From: Burkholderiales bacterium
GTDB taxonomy: Bacteria > Pseudomonadota > Gammaproteobacteria > Burkholderiales > Casimicrobiaceae
Assembly: GCA_020853025.1 (NCBI GenBank)
Contig: JADYZP010000045.1
Coordinates: forward strand, 1 to 64,000
Length of the DNA: 64,000 nucleotides
Reading direction: 5' to 3'
The notes below the pieces were generated by a model. That model had not been told where the DNA came from. It saw nothing but the letters and a program-made list of their open reading frames with translations, and did no database searches. The position numbers were made by a program, and so were the translations under genes. The first letter of the stretch is position 1, and every line of letters begins with the position of its first letter. Positions 37,746 to 46,588 of this stretch are shown in pieces.

Positions 37746-38989
37746 TGCAGACGCAGCTGACACCCGAGTACGCCGAGACCCCCGAAGGCCGCGAGGCCGA
37801 GGCGATCCTGCGCTCCTGCGTCCATTGTGGTTTCTGCACGGCGACCTGTCCGACGTACCAACTGCTGGGCGATGAACTCGATGGACCGCGCGGGAGAATT
37901 TACCTGATCAAGGAGGTGCTCGAAGGTGCCCCGGTCACCGCGACGACGCAGCTGCACCTCGATCGTTGCCTGACCTGTCGCAGCTGCGAGACGACCTGTC
38001 CGTCCGGAGTCGCCTACGGCCGGCTGCTCGACATCGGACGCAGCGTGGTCGACGCGAAGGTCGGACGCACCACGGCGCAAGCTGTGCAGCGCTGGACGAT
38101 GCGCCGTGCGCTGTTGTCGCCGACGATTTTCGGTGGTGCGCTTGGTGTGGGACGCATGGTGAAGCGGCTGCTGCCGCGTGAGCTGGCCGATCGCATTCCC
38201 GACGGCGAACGCGCGGGCTCCTGGCCGGCGCCGCGCCATCCGCGCCAGATGCTGGTGATGGAAGGCTGCGTGCAGCCATCGCTCAAGCCCAACATCGACG
38301 CGGCGGCGGCACGGGTGCTCGACCGCATCGGCATTTCGCCGCTGCGGGTGGCCGCCGGCGGCTGCTGCGGCGCGTTGTCGCATCACCTCGACGCCGTCGA
38401 CGAGGCGCGCGCGATCGTCCGCCGCAACATCGACGCCTGGTGGCCGCTGGTGCAGCGCGGCGTCGAGGCGATCGTAGTGACGGCGAGCGGATGCGGTGTC
38501 ATGGTCAAGGACTATGGTCACTTTCTCGCGCACGACGCCGCCTACGCGGCAAAGGCCGCCAAGATCGCCGAGCTCGCCCGCGATCCGATCGAGATCGTGA
38601 CTGCAGAGTGGAAGAGGATCGCGCCGCTGATCGCGATGGACCAGGGCCCGCAGCGGGTCGCGTTCCATTCGCCGTGCACGCTGCAGCACGGAATGCGCAT
38701 CCGCGGACAGGTCGAGGAAATCCTGCTCGCAATCGGCCACTCGCTGCTGCCGGTGGCCGATGCGCACCTTTGCTGCGGGTCGGCGGGAACCTACTCGGTG
38801 CTGCAGCCCGAGCTTGCCGGCCGGCTCAAGGCAAACAAGCTGAAGGCACTCGAAGCGTCCCGGCCGGACGTCATCGCGACCGCCAATATCGGCTGCCAGA
38901 CGCACCTGGAATCGGGCACACGCACGCCGGTACGGCATTGGATCGAACTGCTCGACGCGCGGATGCTCAACGTCCAGCGCACCGTTTGA
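37745..38989 (+). CDS. glcF: Glycolate oxidase iron-sulfur subunit GlcF
   Basis: The 414-residue protein has two 4Fe-4S ferredoxin-type motifs, Cys25/28/31/35 (CVHCGFCTATCP) and Cys75/78/81/85 (CLTCRSCETTCP). Two CCG domains follow, marked by GGCCGALSHH and LCCGSAGTY. It carries electrons from the flavin subunits to the quinone pool. It begins at the last base of glcE and ends the glycolate oxidase operon proper; ispD follows after 38 bases on the same strand. Confidence 0.94.
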   Translation: MQTQLTPEYAETPEGREAEAILRSCVHCGFCTATCPTYQLLGDELDGPRGRIYLIKEVLEGAPVTATTQLHLDRCLTCRSCETTCPSGVAYGRLLDIGRSVVDAKVGRTTAQAVQRWTMRRALLSPTIFGGALGVGRMVKRLLPRELADRIPDGERAGSWPAPRHPRQMLVMEGCVQPSLKPNIDAAAARVLDRIGISPLRVAAGGCCGALSHHLDAVDEARAIVRRNIDAWWPLVQRGVEAIVVTASGCGVMVKDYGHFLAHDAAYAAKAAKIAELARDPIEIVTAEWKRIAPLIAMDQGPQRVAFHSPCTLQHGMRIRGQVEEILLAIGHSLLPVADAHLCCGSAGTYSVLQPELAGRLKANKLKALEASRPDVIATANIGCQTHLESGTRTPVRHWIELLDARMLNVQRTV

Positions 38990-39027
38990 GCGAGCTGCCC
39001 GGCGCCGCTGATCGACGGTCCCGGTCC

Positions 39028-39741
39028 ATGGCGCGACACTTCGTCCTCGTTCCCGCCGCCGGTGGTGGCGCGCGCTTCGGCGGCGCGTTGCCCAAGCAAT
39101 ACGCACTGCTCGCCGGAGTCCCGGTGCTTGCGCATGCGCTCAGGCGGCTGCAGGCAGCGCTGACGCCGGAGGCGATTTTCGTCGCAGTGGCGCCGGACGA
39201 TCTTCATTTCGAGCGGATGCCCGGGCGACCCGCGGGTGCCGTCGCGCTGCGTTGCGGCGGGTCGACGCGCGCGGCGACCGTGCGCAACGCGCTGGCGAAA
39301 CTCGCCAGCCACTGCGTGGACGACGACTGGCTGCTCGTCCACGATGCCGCGCGGCCCTGCGTGCCGCGCGACGCGCTCGCCCGGTTGTGCCTGCATCTGC
39401 GCGACGACGACGTCGGCGGGCTGCTCGCGATGCCGGTCGCCGACACGCTGAAGCGCGGCGACAACGATGTCGACGCGCCGCGCGTGACCGAGACGCTGCC
39501 GCGCGCGGGCCTTTGGGCCGCGCAGACGCCGCAGATGTTTCGATATCATGTGCTGCGCCGCGCATTTTCCGAAGCGGGGGCGGCCTCCTGCACCGACGAA
39601 GCGCAGGCGGTCGAGGCGCTGGGATTGGCGCCGATGCTGGTGCGCGGCAGCCCGGCCAACGTCAAGATCACCTATCCCGACGATCTCGCGCTGGCGGCGG
39701 CGATTCTCGCGGCGCAGTCGGCGGAGCAGGCACCGGCATGA
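39028..39741 (+). CDS. ispD: 2-C-methyl-D-erythritol 4-phosphate cytidylyltransferase
   Basis: The 237-residue nucleotidyltransferase starts [20 protein letters not shown], the CTP-binding loop. It contains [14 protein letters not shown] and the substrate segment [11 protein letters not shown]. It carries out the third step of the non-mevalonate isoprenoid pathway. Its stop overlaps the ispF start (ATGA at 39738), the usual ispD-ispF coupling. Confidence 0.95.
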   Translation: MARHFVLVPAAGGGARFGGALPKQYALLAGVPVLAHALRRLQAALTPEAIFVAVAPDDLHFERMPGRPAGAVALRCGGSTRAATVRNALAKLASHCVDDDWLLVHDAARPCVPRDALARLCLHLRDDDVGGLLAMPVADTLKRGDNDVDAPRVTETLPRAGLWAAQTPQMFRYHVLRRAFSEAGAASCTDEAQAVEALGLAPMLVRGSPANVKITYPDDLALAAAILAAQSAEQAPA

Positions 39742-40235
39742 CGATGCGCATCGGCATCGGCTTCGACGTGCACGCGCTGGTCGCCGGCCGGCCGCTGGTG
39801 ATCGGCGGCGTCAGCATCGCGCATCCGCGGGGCCTGGCCGGTCATTCGGACGCCGACGTGCTCCTGCACGCGATTACCGACGCGCTGCTCGGTGCGCTGG
39901 CGCTGGGGGATCTGGGTTTGCACTTTCCCGACAGCGATCCGCAGTGGAAGGGTGCGGACAGCCGCCGTCTGCTGCGGCAGGTCATGTCGATGATCGCCGT
40001 TCGCGGTTTCGAGATCGCCAATGTCGACGCCACGGTGATCGCGCAGGCGCCGAAGCTCGCACCGCACATCGCTGCCATGCGCGCAAACGTCGCGGCCGAT
40101 CTTGGCTGCGATATCGACCACGTTTCGATCAAGGCAACGACCACCGAGCGGCTCGGCTGCACCGGGCGCGAGGAAGGGATCGCCGCTCAGGCGGCCGTGC
40201 TCCTGCGGCAGCGGGTGGCTAATCCTGCGCAGTGA
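39738..40235 (+). CDS. ispF: 2-C-methyl-D-erythritol 2,4-cyclodiphosphate synthase
   Basis: The 165-residue enzyme has the zinc ligands Asp10 and His12 in GIGFDVHAL and the third ligand in [29 protein letters not shown] C-terminal sequence is present as [20 protein letters not shown]. It forms the cyclodiphosphate of the non-mevalonate pathway from the CDP intermediate made after IspD and IspE. It is coupled to ispD. Confidence 0.96.
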   Translation: MTMRIGIGFDVHALVAGRPLVIGGVSIAHPRGLAGHSDADVLLHAITDALLGALALGDLGLHFPDSDPQWKGADSRRLLRQVMSMIAVRGFEIANVDATVIAQAPKLAPHIAAMRANVAADLGCDIDHVSIKATTTERLGCTGREEGIAAQAAVLLRQRVANPAQ

Positions 40236-40268
40236 TGTGCTCGGACGTTCGAAAGGCATCCGAAAGGC

Positions 40269-40286
40269 GTCCGGCTGAAGCCGGAC
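40269..40286. repeat. REP-like palindrome, second copy
   Basis: GTCCGGCT-GA-AGCCGGAC lies between the convergent ispF and sensor-kinase genes. It matches the palindrome at 22694-22712 in both arms and differs only in the loop. Confidence 0.55.
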
Positions 40287-40325
40287 CGACAAGCCTGGCT
40301 CCACGGGTGCTCGCGCCCGCGCGCG

Positions 40326-41642
40326 TCAGCGCGCCAGCAGCGGCAACTCGACGCGCGCCACCATGCCGCCGCCTTCGCGGGGGAGGAGGTCGAAGCGGCC
40401 GCCGTGCATGCGCGCGATGCGATCGACGATGGCGAGCCCCAGTCCCGCACCCGCGCGACCGTCGGCCCGGGCGCGCGATTCGGTGGCCCGCGTGAACGGC
40501 AGTTTCAGCCGCTCCACCTGGTCGGCGGCGATGCCGTTGCCACGGTCGGCGACCTCGATGGTCGCCTTCGCGCCGCGCACCGAGGTCACGACCTCGACCG
40601 GCGGCTTGCCGTAGGCCAGCGCGTTGTCGATCAGGTTGGCGGTCAGACGCGAGATCGCTGTGGCTTTGAGCGGTAGCGGCGGCACGCCCGCACCGATGAA
40701 GGTCACGGGATGGCCGGCGCGTACGTAGCGATCGACGCTGGTGCCGACGATGGCGTCGAGATCGCCGGCTTCGAGCACCGCCGACAGATCGCTGCGAGCG
40801 AAATCCAGAAACTGGCCGATGATCCGGTCCATTTCCTCGATGTCGGACTCCATGCCGGCGCGCAGCTGTTCATCGCGGGCCCCCAACTCCAGCCCGAGGC
40901 GCAGGCGCGCCAGCGGCGTGCGCAAGTCATGCGACACGCCGGCGAGCAGCAGCGCCCGATCCTGCTCGATCTGCCGCAGGTTGGCCGTCATCGCGTTGAA
41001 GCCGCGGTTGAGTGCCGCGATTTCGGAAGGCCCCGATTCCGGCAACGCGCGTGCGCTCTCGCCACGGCCCAGGCTCTCGACGGCGGCGGTCAGTTCGCGC
41101 AGCGGTCGCGCCAGGTAGCGCGCGAACACGAAGGCGGCGAGCAGTAGCGAGATGAGCATTGCCACGGTCCACGCGATCGCGCGCGTCGGCAGTTCATCCG
41201 CCGGTGGCCTTGGCGGCACCGTGACGCCGATCCAGTACGGTGTCCCGGCCGCCACGACGCGCACGAAGAGCATTTGTTGCCGCGGTGCGAAGCGGATGTC
41301 TGTCTCGGGCCCCAGCCGCTCGCGCCAGCGTTCGGCGAGTTCCTTCATCAGCGGGCCGCCTGGCGGCTGCCCGCGCATCGGGCGCTCGGATTCCGGGAAG
41401 ATGCGCACGCCGTATTCGCGGCTCATTTGCGCAAGCGCGCCGCGCCCCTGCGGATCGTCGGTGGCTTCGAGCGCCGAGCGGATCGCCTGTACCTGCGCGA
41501 GCTTGGTCTCCGACAACTGGCGGTTGAGCAGGTTGGCGCGTTCGAGCCTGAACAGCACGATGCTGAGCAGCACCGCGAGTGCCACCACCGAAACCAGCAG
41601 AAGGACCAGACGCCCGAACAGCGACCGCGGCAGCAGCCTCAC
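40326..41642 (-). CDS. EnvZ-like sensor histidine kinase
   Basis: The 438-residue kinase starts at a GTG that overlaps the regulator stop (GTGA). Order of parts: transmembrane segment 11-31, periplasmic region 32-150, second transmembrane segment 154-174, HAMP 175-228, and HisKA with phospho-acceptor His238 in GVSHDLRTPLARLRLG. An ATPase domain follows with NLIDNALAYG, DRGNGIA and GAGLGLAIV. The RTPLARLRLGLE H-box is of the EnvZ type. It probably senses envelope conditions and phosphorylates the OmpR-type regulator encoded just upstream. Confidence 0.92.
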   Translation of the reverse strand: MRLLPRSLFGRLVLLLVSVVALAVLLSIVLFRLERANLLNRQLSETKLAQVQAIRSALEATDDPQGRGALAQMSREYGVRIFPESERPMRGQPPGGPLMKELAERWRERLGPETDIRFAPRQQMLFVRVVAAGTPYWIGVTVPPRPPADELPTRAIAWTVAMLISLLLAAFVFARYLARPLRELTAAVESLGRGESARALPESGPSEIAALNRGFNAMTANLRQIEQDRALLLAGVSHDLRTPLARLRLGLELGARDEQLRAGMESDIEEMDRIIGQFLDFARSDLSAVLEAGDLDAIVGTSVDRYVRAGHPVTFIGAGVPPLPLKATAISRLTANLIDNALAYGKPPVEVVTSVRGAKATIEVADRGNGIAADQVERLKLPFTRATESRARADGRAGAGLGLAIVDRIARMHGGRFDLLPREGGGMVARVELPLLAR

Positions 41643-42400
41643 GCGCGGCCTTCCTCCGGGGCAGGCGACACCGGCTTGGGCGCCGAGTCGGGAACGTAGA
41701 CGTAGCCGAATCCCCAAACCGTCTGGATGTAGCGCGGGTTCGCGGGGTCGGGCTCGACCAGCTTGCGCAGCCGCGATACCTGGACGTCGATTGCGCGATC
41801 GAAGACTTCGTGATCGCGTCCGCGCGCCAGCATCATGAGCTTCTCGCGCGCGAGTGGCGCTCTCGGATGCTGCGCGAAGACCCGCAGCAGCGAAAACTCG
41901 CCGGTGGTCAGCGCGACGCTCTTGTCCCCGCACAGCAGCGTGCGTGCGGCGAGGTCGATCCGGTGCGGTCCGAAGTCGATCGTGCCTTCCTCCGCCGGAG
42001 CGCGCGGCACCCTGTGCTCGCCGTGACGGCGCAGCACGGCGTGGATACGGGCAACCAGCTCGCGTGGGTTGAAGGGCTTGGCGAGATAGTCGTCGGCGCC
42101 CATTTCGAGCCCGACGATGCGGTCGACGTCCTCGCCCTTGGCGGTCAACATGATGATCGGGACCGTCTCGCCGGCGCCACGCAGGCGTCGGCAGACGGCG
42201 AGGCCGTCCTCGCCGGGCAGCATGAGATCGAGCACGACGAGGTGCGGCGGATCGCGCTGCAGCTTGCGGTCGAGCTCGCGTGCATCGGCCAAGGCGGTCA
42301 CGGTGAATCCCTGCTCGCCCAGATAGCGGGTGAGCAGATCGCGCAATCGCACGTCGTCGTCGACGACGAGGATCTTGGTAGGACCTGCCTTGCTGACCAT
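41639..42400 (-). CDS. OmpR-family response regulator
   Basis: The 253-residue regulator has an N-terminal receiver domain with phospho-acceptor Asp58 (LVVLDLMLPGEDG) and the KPF lysine (DDYLAKPFNPRELVA). A C-terminal winged-helix DNA-binding domain ends QVSRLRKLVEPDPANPRYIQ followed by TVWGFGYVYVP. It is OmpR-like in length and motif. It is divergent from the CpxP/Spy-like gene, and a tandem TGTAA direct repeat lies in the shared 214-base region, so it may control that gene and itself. Confidence 0.93.
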   Translation of the reverse strand: MVSKAGPTKILVVDDDVRLRDLLTRYLGEQGFTVTALADARELDRKLQRDPPHLVVLDLMLPGEDGLAVCRRLRGAGETVPIIMLTAKGEDVDRIVGLEMGADDYLAKPFNPRELVARIHAVLRRHGEHRVPRAPAEEGTIDFGPHRIDLAARTLLCGDKSVALTTGEFSLLRVFAQHPRAPLAREKLMMLARGRDHEVFDRAIDVQVSRLRKLVEPDPANPRYIQTVWGFGYVYVPDSAPKPVSPAPEEGRA

Positions 42401-42442
42401 GCGTGGATTAGAACCGGAGCGGCGCGCGCGCGGGCGCGGAAC

Positions 42443-42457
42443 TGTAAGCGATTGTAA
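42443..42457. promoter_or_regulatory. Candidate OmpR/CpxR-type tandem binding site
   Basis: TGTAAGCGATTGTAA is a direct repeat of TGTAA with a 10-base period, the spacing of CpxR-type boxes (GTAAA-N5-GTAAA). It lies 43 bases upstream of the response regulator gene start and about 160 bases upstream of the divergent CpxP/Spy-like gene. Confidence 0.4.
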
Positions 42458-42614
42458 CGGCAGCCGGACCGGGTAACGTCCGGTTGCAAATGAATGGCGA
42501 AGGCCGCGGAACGAAGGTCGACAATGCGCCTCGAAGTTACAAGCCGCAGCTAACCGCGCTCCGCAGCGGGAGCGGCGTCTATCCGGTCACCGTCACCCTT
42601 TGGAAAGGAATCTC

Positions 42615-43127
42615 ATGAATAGCCGCAAATCAAGCTGGATCGGCATCACCGCCGCCGCACTGCTCGCCTTCGGGTCGTACGCCGCTTTCGCCCAGCCGGG
42701 AGGCGGCGCGATGCGTCACGGACATGGCCAAGGCATCGAAATCGAAGGCGTGCTGGCGCACCTGAAGGACCAGCTCGGCCTCGACACCTCGCAGCAGGTG
42801 ATGTGGGACAACGCCGTGGCGCAGTCCAAGGCCGCACGTGGCAATGGACGCGCCAGCAGGGAACAGCTGCGCGCCACGCTCGGCGCCGAGCTCGCCAAGG
42901 CGGAACCGGATTTCGCCGCGGTCGCCACTGCCGCCGACGCGACGCAGGCGAATAATCAGGCGCTGCGCAGGCAGGTGCGCGACGAGTGGTTGAAGCTCTA
43001 CGCGACGTTCTCGCCCGCCCAGAAAGCCGTGGTCCGCGACGCGGTCAAGGCAAGACTCGCCAGAATGGATTCGTTTCGCGAGCGGATGCGCGAACACGGG
43101 CAGTCGCGCAAGCAAGGCGCCGGCTGA
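42615..43127 (+). CDS. CpxP/Spy-like periplasmic protein (LTxxQ-type)
   Basis: The 170-residue exported protein has a signal peptide ending near AAFAQ (about residue 27). The mature chain is predicted to be helical, with the LTxxQ-like motifs LGLDTSQQVMWDN and FSPAQKAVVRDAV that mark the CpxP/Spy/CnrX periplasmic chaperone and metal-sensor group. The N-terminus is Gly/His-rich (MRHGHGQG) and the tail is basic. AAAGGAA precedes the ATG. It is divergent from the EnvZ/OmpR-type system, the arrangement seen for cpxP and cpxRA, suggesting that it is a target or feedback regulator of that system. Confidence 0.72.
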   Translation: MNSRKSSWIGITAAALLAFGSYAAFAQPGGGAMRHGHGQGIEIEGVLAHLKDQLGLDTSQQVMWDNAVAQSKAARGNGRASREQLRATLGAELAKAEPDFAAVATAADATQANNQALRRQVRDEWLKLYATFSPAQKAVVRDAVKARLARMDSFRERMREHGQSRKQGAG

Positions 43128-43167
43128 GCGCCGCTGCCCGTCCGGCGCTAGTACGCCTCCAACATCG

Positions 43168-43192
43168 TGCCGCCTTCGGGCGGCATTTTTTT
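43168..43192 (+). terminator. Strong intrinsic terminator (UUCG loop)
   Basis: GCCGCC-TTCG-GGCGGC (43169-43184) forms a perfect six-base-pair stem with a stable UUCG tetraloop, extended by a T-A pair and followed by seven T residues (43186-43192). It ends the CpxP/Spy-like gene, 41 bases after its stop. Confidence 0.9.
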
Positions 43193-43450
43193 GGGCGCCG
43201 CTCTTCGCGGTCGCGTGGCAACCATCCGGGGTCGCGAAGCATATATTCCTCCGTCATAAATCATTGATATTGTAGGTCTCCAGCCCTGCAGCTCGTATGG
43301 ACAGCCCATCCGTGATGAAGGATTCGCCGCAACTTCGGAACCCTCATGCATCGGATTTACCCATCCAAATGTCATGAAGCTGTTGAGTAGTAAACAAATC
43401 ATTATGACAATTAAGGAAATAATCTACGCAATATCAATATGTTAAGATGT

Positions 43451-43456
43451 TATACT
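43451..43456 (+). promoter_or_regulatory. Possible -10 element for the DUF1800 gene
   Basis: TATACT matches five of six -10 positions and lies in the AT-rich region 209 bases before the DUF1800 start. No good -35 stands at 16-18 bases upstream, so use of an alternative or activator-dependent promoter is possible. Confidence 0.35.
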
Positions 43457-43659
43457 CACATGGCGTCCGCATAAAACAGAACCGGCATTTACCGTTTGTC
43501 GCCTGAATTCAGATGAGGACTTGTAATTAAATATTTGATGGACAATAATCCGCCCAGACGGGGGAGATTGCGTCAGTGCGCTGCAGACAGTCGCGGCAGC
43601 ACGCGGGTCGCGCAGGCTTCCTCACCGAGAAACATCGACCATGGCTCCGGAGGCCGGTG

Positions 43660-46587
43660 ATGCAGGGCGAAACCAGGTTGGCGAAGCAGGGTGTGGCGCG
43701 GTTCGACGTTTGGCGCAACGGCGTACTGATGCTGGCGGCGTTGATGTTCGCGAGTCTCACGGCGGGCGTCGCACATGCGCAGCGAGGAGTACGCAACCAG
43801 CCACCCGTTATTACGCTGTCGGCGTCGGCAGAGGTGGCGAAGCTTGGCGGCAGTGTCATGCTGACGGCAGACGCTTCCGACCCGGACGGCACCGTCGTGC
43901 GCGTCGTGTTCTATAGCGGAGGCGTCCAGATCGCGCAGGATTCGACCGCACCGTATACCTACGCGTTTTCACCCGCCACGCCGGGCACCTACAAGATCAC
44001 CGCCGTCGCCACCGACAACATGCTGAGCCAGACGACGTCGGCGCCGGTGGTGATCACCGTCGCCGCGGGTGGCAACCAGTCTCCGACCGTATCGCTGACG
44101 TCGTCGCAGACCACCATGGCGCTCGGCTCGGCGACGCTGCTTAGCGCCAACGCAGCCGACGCCGACGGTTCGGTCGCGAAAGTGGTGTTCATGAACAACG
44201 GCGCGCCGATCGCCGTGGTGACTTCTTCGCCCTTCCAGTTCAACTACTACCCTTCGGCAGTGGGTTCGTTCACGCTGACGGCGGTCGCGACCGACGACTC
44301 GGGCGCCTCGACGACTTCGAACGCAGTCGCGCTGACGGTCAACACGGATCCTCCGCCACGCGGTGGCAACAAGCCGCCGGTGGTGTCGCTGTCCGCGTCG
44401 GCGACGTCGGTCCTGGTCAATTCGACGGTTTCGCTGACGGCCAACGCCTCGGATGCGGACGGCGCAATTTCCAAGGTCGAGTTCTACAACGGTTCGACGC
44501 TGCTCGCCAATGACGCCACGTCGCCTTACACGGCCGATTTCACGCCGACCGCGGCGGGCACCTACACGATGACCGCCCGCGCCTACGACAACTTCGGGGC
44601 GGCGTCGGTGTCGAACACGGTGTCGATCGTTGCGGGGACGGCACCGCCGGCGTCGCAGTTGCCTCGGGTCTCACTTTCGCTTTCCAACACGCTGTTCGCG
44701 CCGGGATCGGTGCTCACCGTGTCCGGTTCGGCCACGGCCACGGCGCCCGGTGCCACGGTCGCCCGCGTCTCGTTCTACATGAACGGCGCGAAACTGGTCG
44801 ACGATACGACCACGCCCTACGGGACCACGGTGCCGCTGGCCAGTCCGGGCACCTACCTGTTCTTTGCCGAAGTCGCAGATTCGCTGGGGCAGATCGTCTC
44901 GACGCTGAACCAGAAGGTCGTCGTCCAGAATGCGCCGGCGGTCGCGACGACGGATGCCGACGTTTGGCGGTTGTTGAACCAGGCGACGTTCGGCGCGTCG
45001 CAGGCGGAAGCCGCGCGCGTGAACACGCTTGGAATTCCCGGCTGGATCAACGACCAGATGGCGCAACCGGTTTCCGGATATCCGGATTCCAGGTACAACC
45101 GCATCCAGATCGACGTCACCCCCGACTGCACGACGCAGCGACCGAACAACGGCGGCAACTATCCGCCCGAGTCGCCGGAAGCGATGTGCGCGCGCGATCA
45201 CCTGTCGCTGGCGATGGTGCAGCGTGACTTCTTCACCAACGCGGTGTACGCGCCTGACCAGTTGCGCCAGCGTGTCGCCTGGGCGCTGTCGCAGATCGTC
45301 GTCACGTCGGGTGAAGAGCGTGACCTGTCATACGCGCACGTGATGTCGCGCTTCCAGAACATCATGTTCGAGGAGGCGTTCGGCAACTACGAGTCGCTGC
45401 TGCGCAAGGTCACCTACAACCCGGCGATGGGCAATTACCTCGACATGGTCAACAACGACCGCGCACCCGCGCCGCCGACGACCAGCACGCGGGTTCCGAA
45501 CGAAAACTACGCGCGGGAGATCATGCAGCTCTTCTCGATCAACCTGGTCGAGTTGAAAGACGACGGCACGCCGTATCTCGACGCGCAAGGCAAGCCGGTC
45601 CCCACGTATTCGCAGACCGACATCGCCGAGTTCGCGAAGGTGTTCACCGGTTACACCTATGCCAGCGCGGCGAATCCGGACGCGCCGGCCAACGCCAAGA
45701 ACTTCACCCGCTACTACGGCGCGCCGATGGTGCCGTACCCGACGACCAACACCACCGGGCACGATCCGAACGCGAAGACGCTGCTCAACGGCACGGTGCT
45801 CGATGCCGGGCAGACGGCGCAGCAGGATATCGACGCCGCGGTGCGCAACGTGTTCATGCATCCGAACACCGGCGTCTACGTCGGCAAGCAGCTGATCCAG
45901 CATCTGGTCACCGGCAATCCGTCTCCGGCCTACGTCGCCCGCATCACCGCGGTATTCAACAACAACGGTTCCAACGTGCGCGGCGACCTGGCGGCGGTGG
46001 TGCGCGCGATCCTGCTCGACCCCGAGGCGCGCGGACCGGCCAAGTCGGCCACCGACTTCGGCTCGCTGAAGGAACCGGTACAGCTGGTCACAGGACTCAT
46101 CCGTGCGCTCAACGGGGTGACCGACGGTAACTCGCTTGAAGGTGCTACGCGCAATCTCGACCAGCGCCCGTACTACTCGCCGACGGTGTTCAACTATTAC
46201 ATGCCGGACTCGAAGGTGCCCGGGACGTCGATCCTGGGGCCGGAGTTCGGCATCCACACGACGGTTACCGCGGTGGGACGCGCCAACCTCGTCTATCAGC
46301 TGGTCTATACGGGCTACAACCCCAACACTTCGATTGCGGAGGCAGCGGGAACCAAGCTGTTCCTGGCACCGTTCGAGGCTGTGGCCGAAGACCCGACGGC
46401 GATGGTGGCGCTGATCAACCAGCATCTGGCCGGCGGACAGTTCCCGGCCGCAATGGAGCCGACGATCGTGACCGCGGTCACGGCGATCACGATGAGTGCG
46501 ACCCCCACCGATGCACAGCGGAGGGCCCGCGCCCAAATGGCCGTCTATCTGATGGCTACGTCCTACGACTACCAGGTGCAGCGCTAA
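43660..46587 (+). CDS. Exported DUF1800-family protein with four N-terminal Ig-like repeats
   Basis: The 975-residue product has a long signal peptide (about residues 1-41, ending VAHAQ). Four Ig-like repeats of roughly 90 residues follow at about 46-135, 139-228, 237-325 and 334-425. The first three share the pattern PxVxLxxS, then A.D.DG.V.KV.F, then GTYTMTAxAxD. The DUF1800 domain covers about 430-970 and starts DADVWRLLNQATFGAS. GGAGG at 43649-43653 supports this start over the in-frame ATG at 43576. DUF1800 proteins have no settled biochemical function and are almost always paired with a DUF1501 protein, as here. The Ig repeats suggest cell-surface or extracellular binding. Confidence 0.85.
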   Translation: MQGETRLAKQGVARFDVWRNGVLMLAALMFASLTAGVAHAQRGVRNQPPVITLSASAEVAKLGGSVMLTADASDPDGTVVRVVFYSGGVQIAQDSTAPYTYAFSPATPGTYKITAVATDNMLSQTTSAPVVITVAAGGNQSPTVSLTSSQTTMALGSATLLSANAADADGSVAKVVFMNNGAPIAVVTSSPFQFNYYPSAVGSFTLTAVATDDSGASTTSNAVALTVNTDPPPRGGNKPPVVSLSASATSVLVNSTVSLTANASDADGAISKVEFYNGSTLLANDATSPYTADFTPTAAGTYTMTARAYDNFGAASVSNTVSIVAGTAPPASQLPRVSLSLSNTLFAPGSVLTVSGSATATAPGATVARVSFYMNGAKLVDDTTTPYGTTVPLASPGTYLFFAEVADSLGQIVSTLNQKVVVQNAPAVATTDADVWRLLNQATFGASQAEAARVNTLGIPGWINDQMAQPVSGYPDSRYNRIQIDVTPDCTTQRPNNGGNYPPESPEAMCARDHLSLAMVQRDFFTNAVYAPDQLRQRVAWALSQIVVTSGEERDLSYAHVMSRFQNIMFEEAFGNYESLLRKVTYNPAMGNYLDMVNNDRAPAPPTTSTRVPNENYAREIMQLFSINLVELKDDGTPYLDAQGKPVPTYSQTDIAEFAKVFTGYTYASAANPDAPANAKNFTRYYGAPMVPYPTTNTTGHDPNAKTLLNGTVLDAGQTAQQDIDAAVRNVFMHPNTGVYVGKQLIQHLVTGNPSPAYVARITAVFNNNGSNVRGDLAAVVRAILLDPEARGPAKSATDFGSLKEPVQLVTGLIRALNGVTDGNSLEGATRNLDQRPYYSPTVFNYYMPDSKVPGTSILGPEFGIHTTVTAVGRANLVYQLVYTGYNPNTSIAEAAGTKLFLAPFEAVAEDPTAMVALINQHLAGGQFPAAMEPTIVTAVTAITMSATPTDAQRRARAQMAVYLMATSYDYQVQR

Positions 46588-46588
46588 A

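Larger units (their letters stand above)
43128..43659. other. 532-base non-coding region, mostly AT-rich
   Basis: Apart from the terminator at 43168-43192 I see no gene here. From about 43230 to 43560 the sequence is conspicuously AT-rich (for example TTATGACAATTAAGGAAATA near 43412), unlike the rest of the window. It probably holds the promoter and long leader of the DUF1800 gene, and could be a binding region for a nucleoid protein or a scar of transferred DNA. Confidence 0.6.

Noticed and set aside
42464..42483. CCGGAC/GTCCGG inverted repeat between the response regulator and CpxP/Spy-like genes as a terminator or operator
   Set aside because: The arms are only six bases with an eight-base loop, no U-tract follows, and such GC palindromes are expected by chance in this genome.
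43045..43257. Minus-strand ORF with a good GGAGGA ribosome-binding site before an ATG at 43242
   Set aside because: It reads straight through the strong terminator hairpin and into the antisense of the CpxP/Spy-like gene, and the peptide is Arg-rich with no similarity I recognise. The overlapping 84-codon minus ORF at 43148-43402 was rejected likewise.
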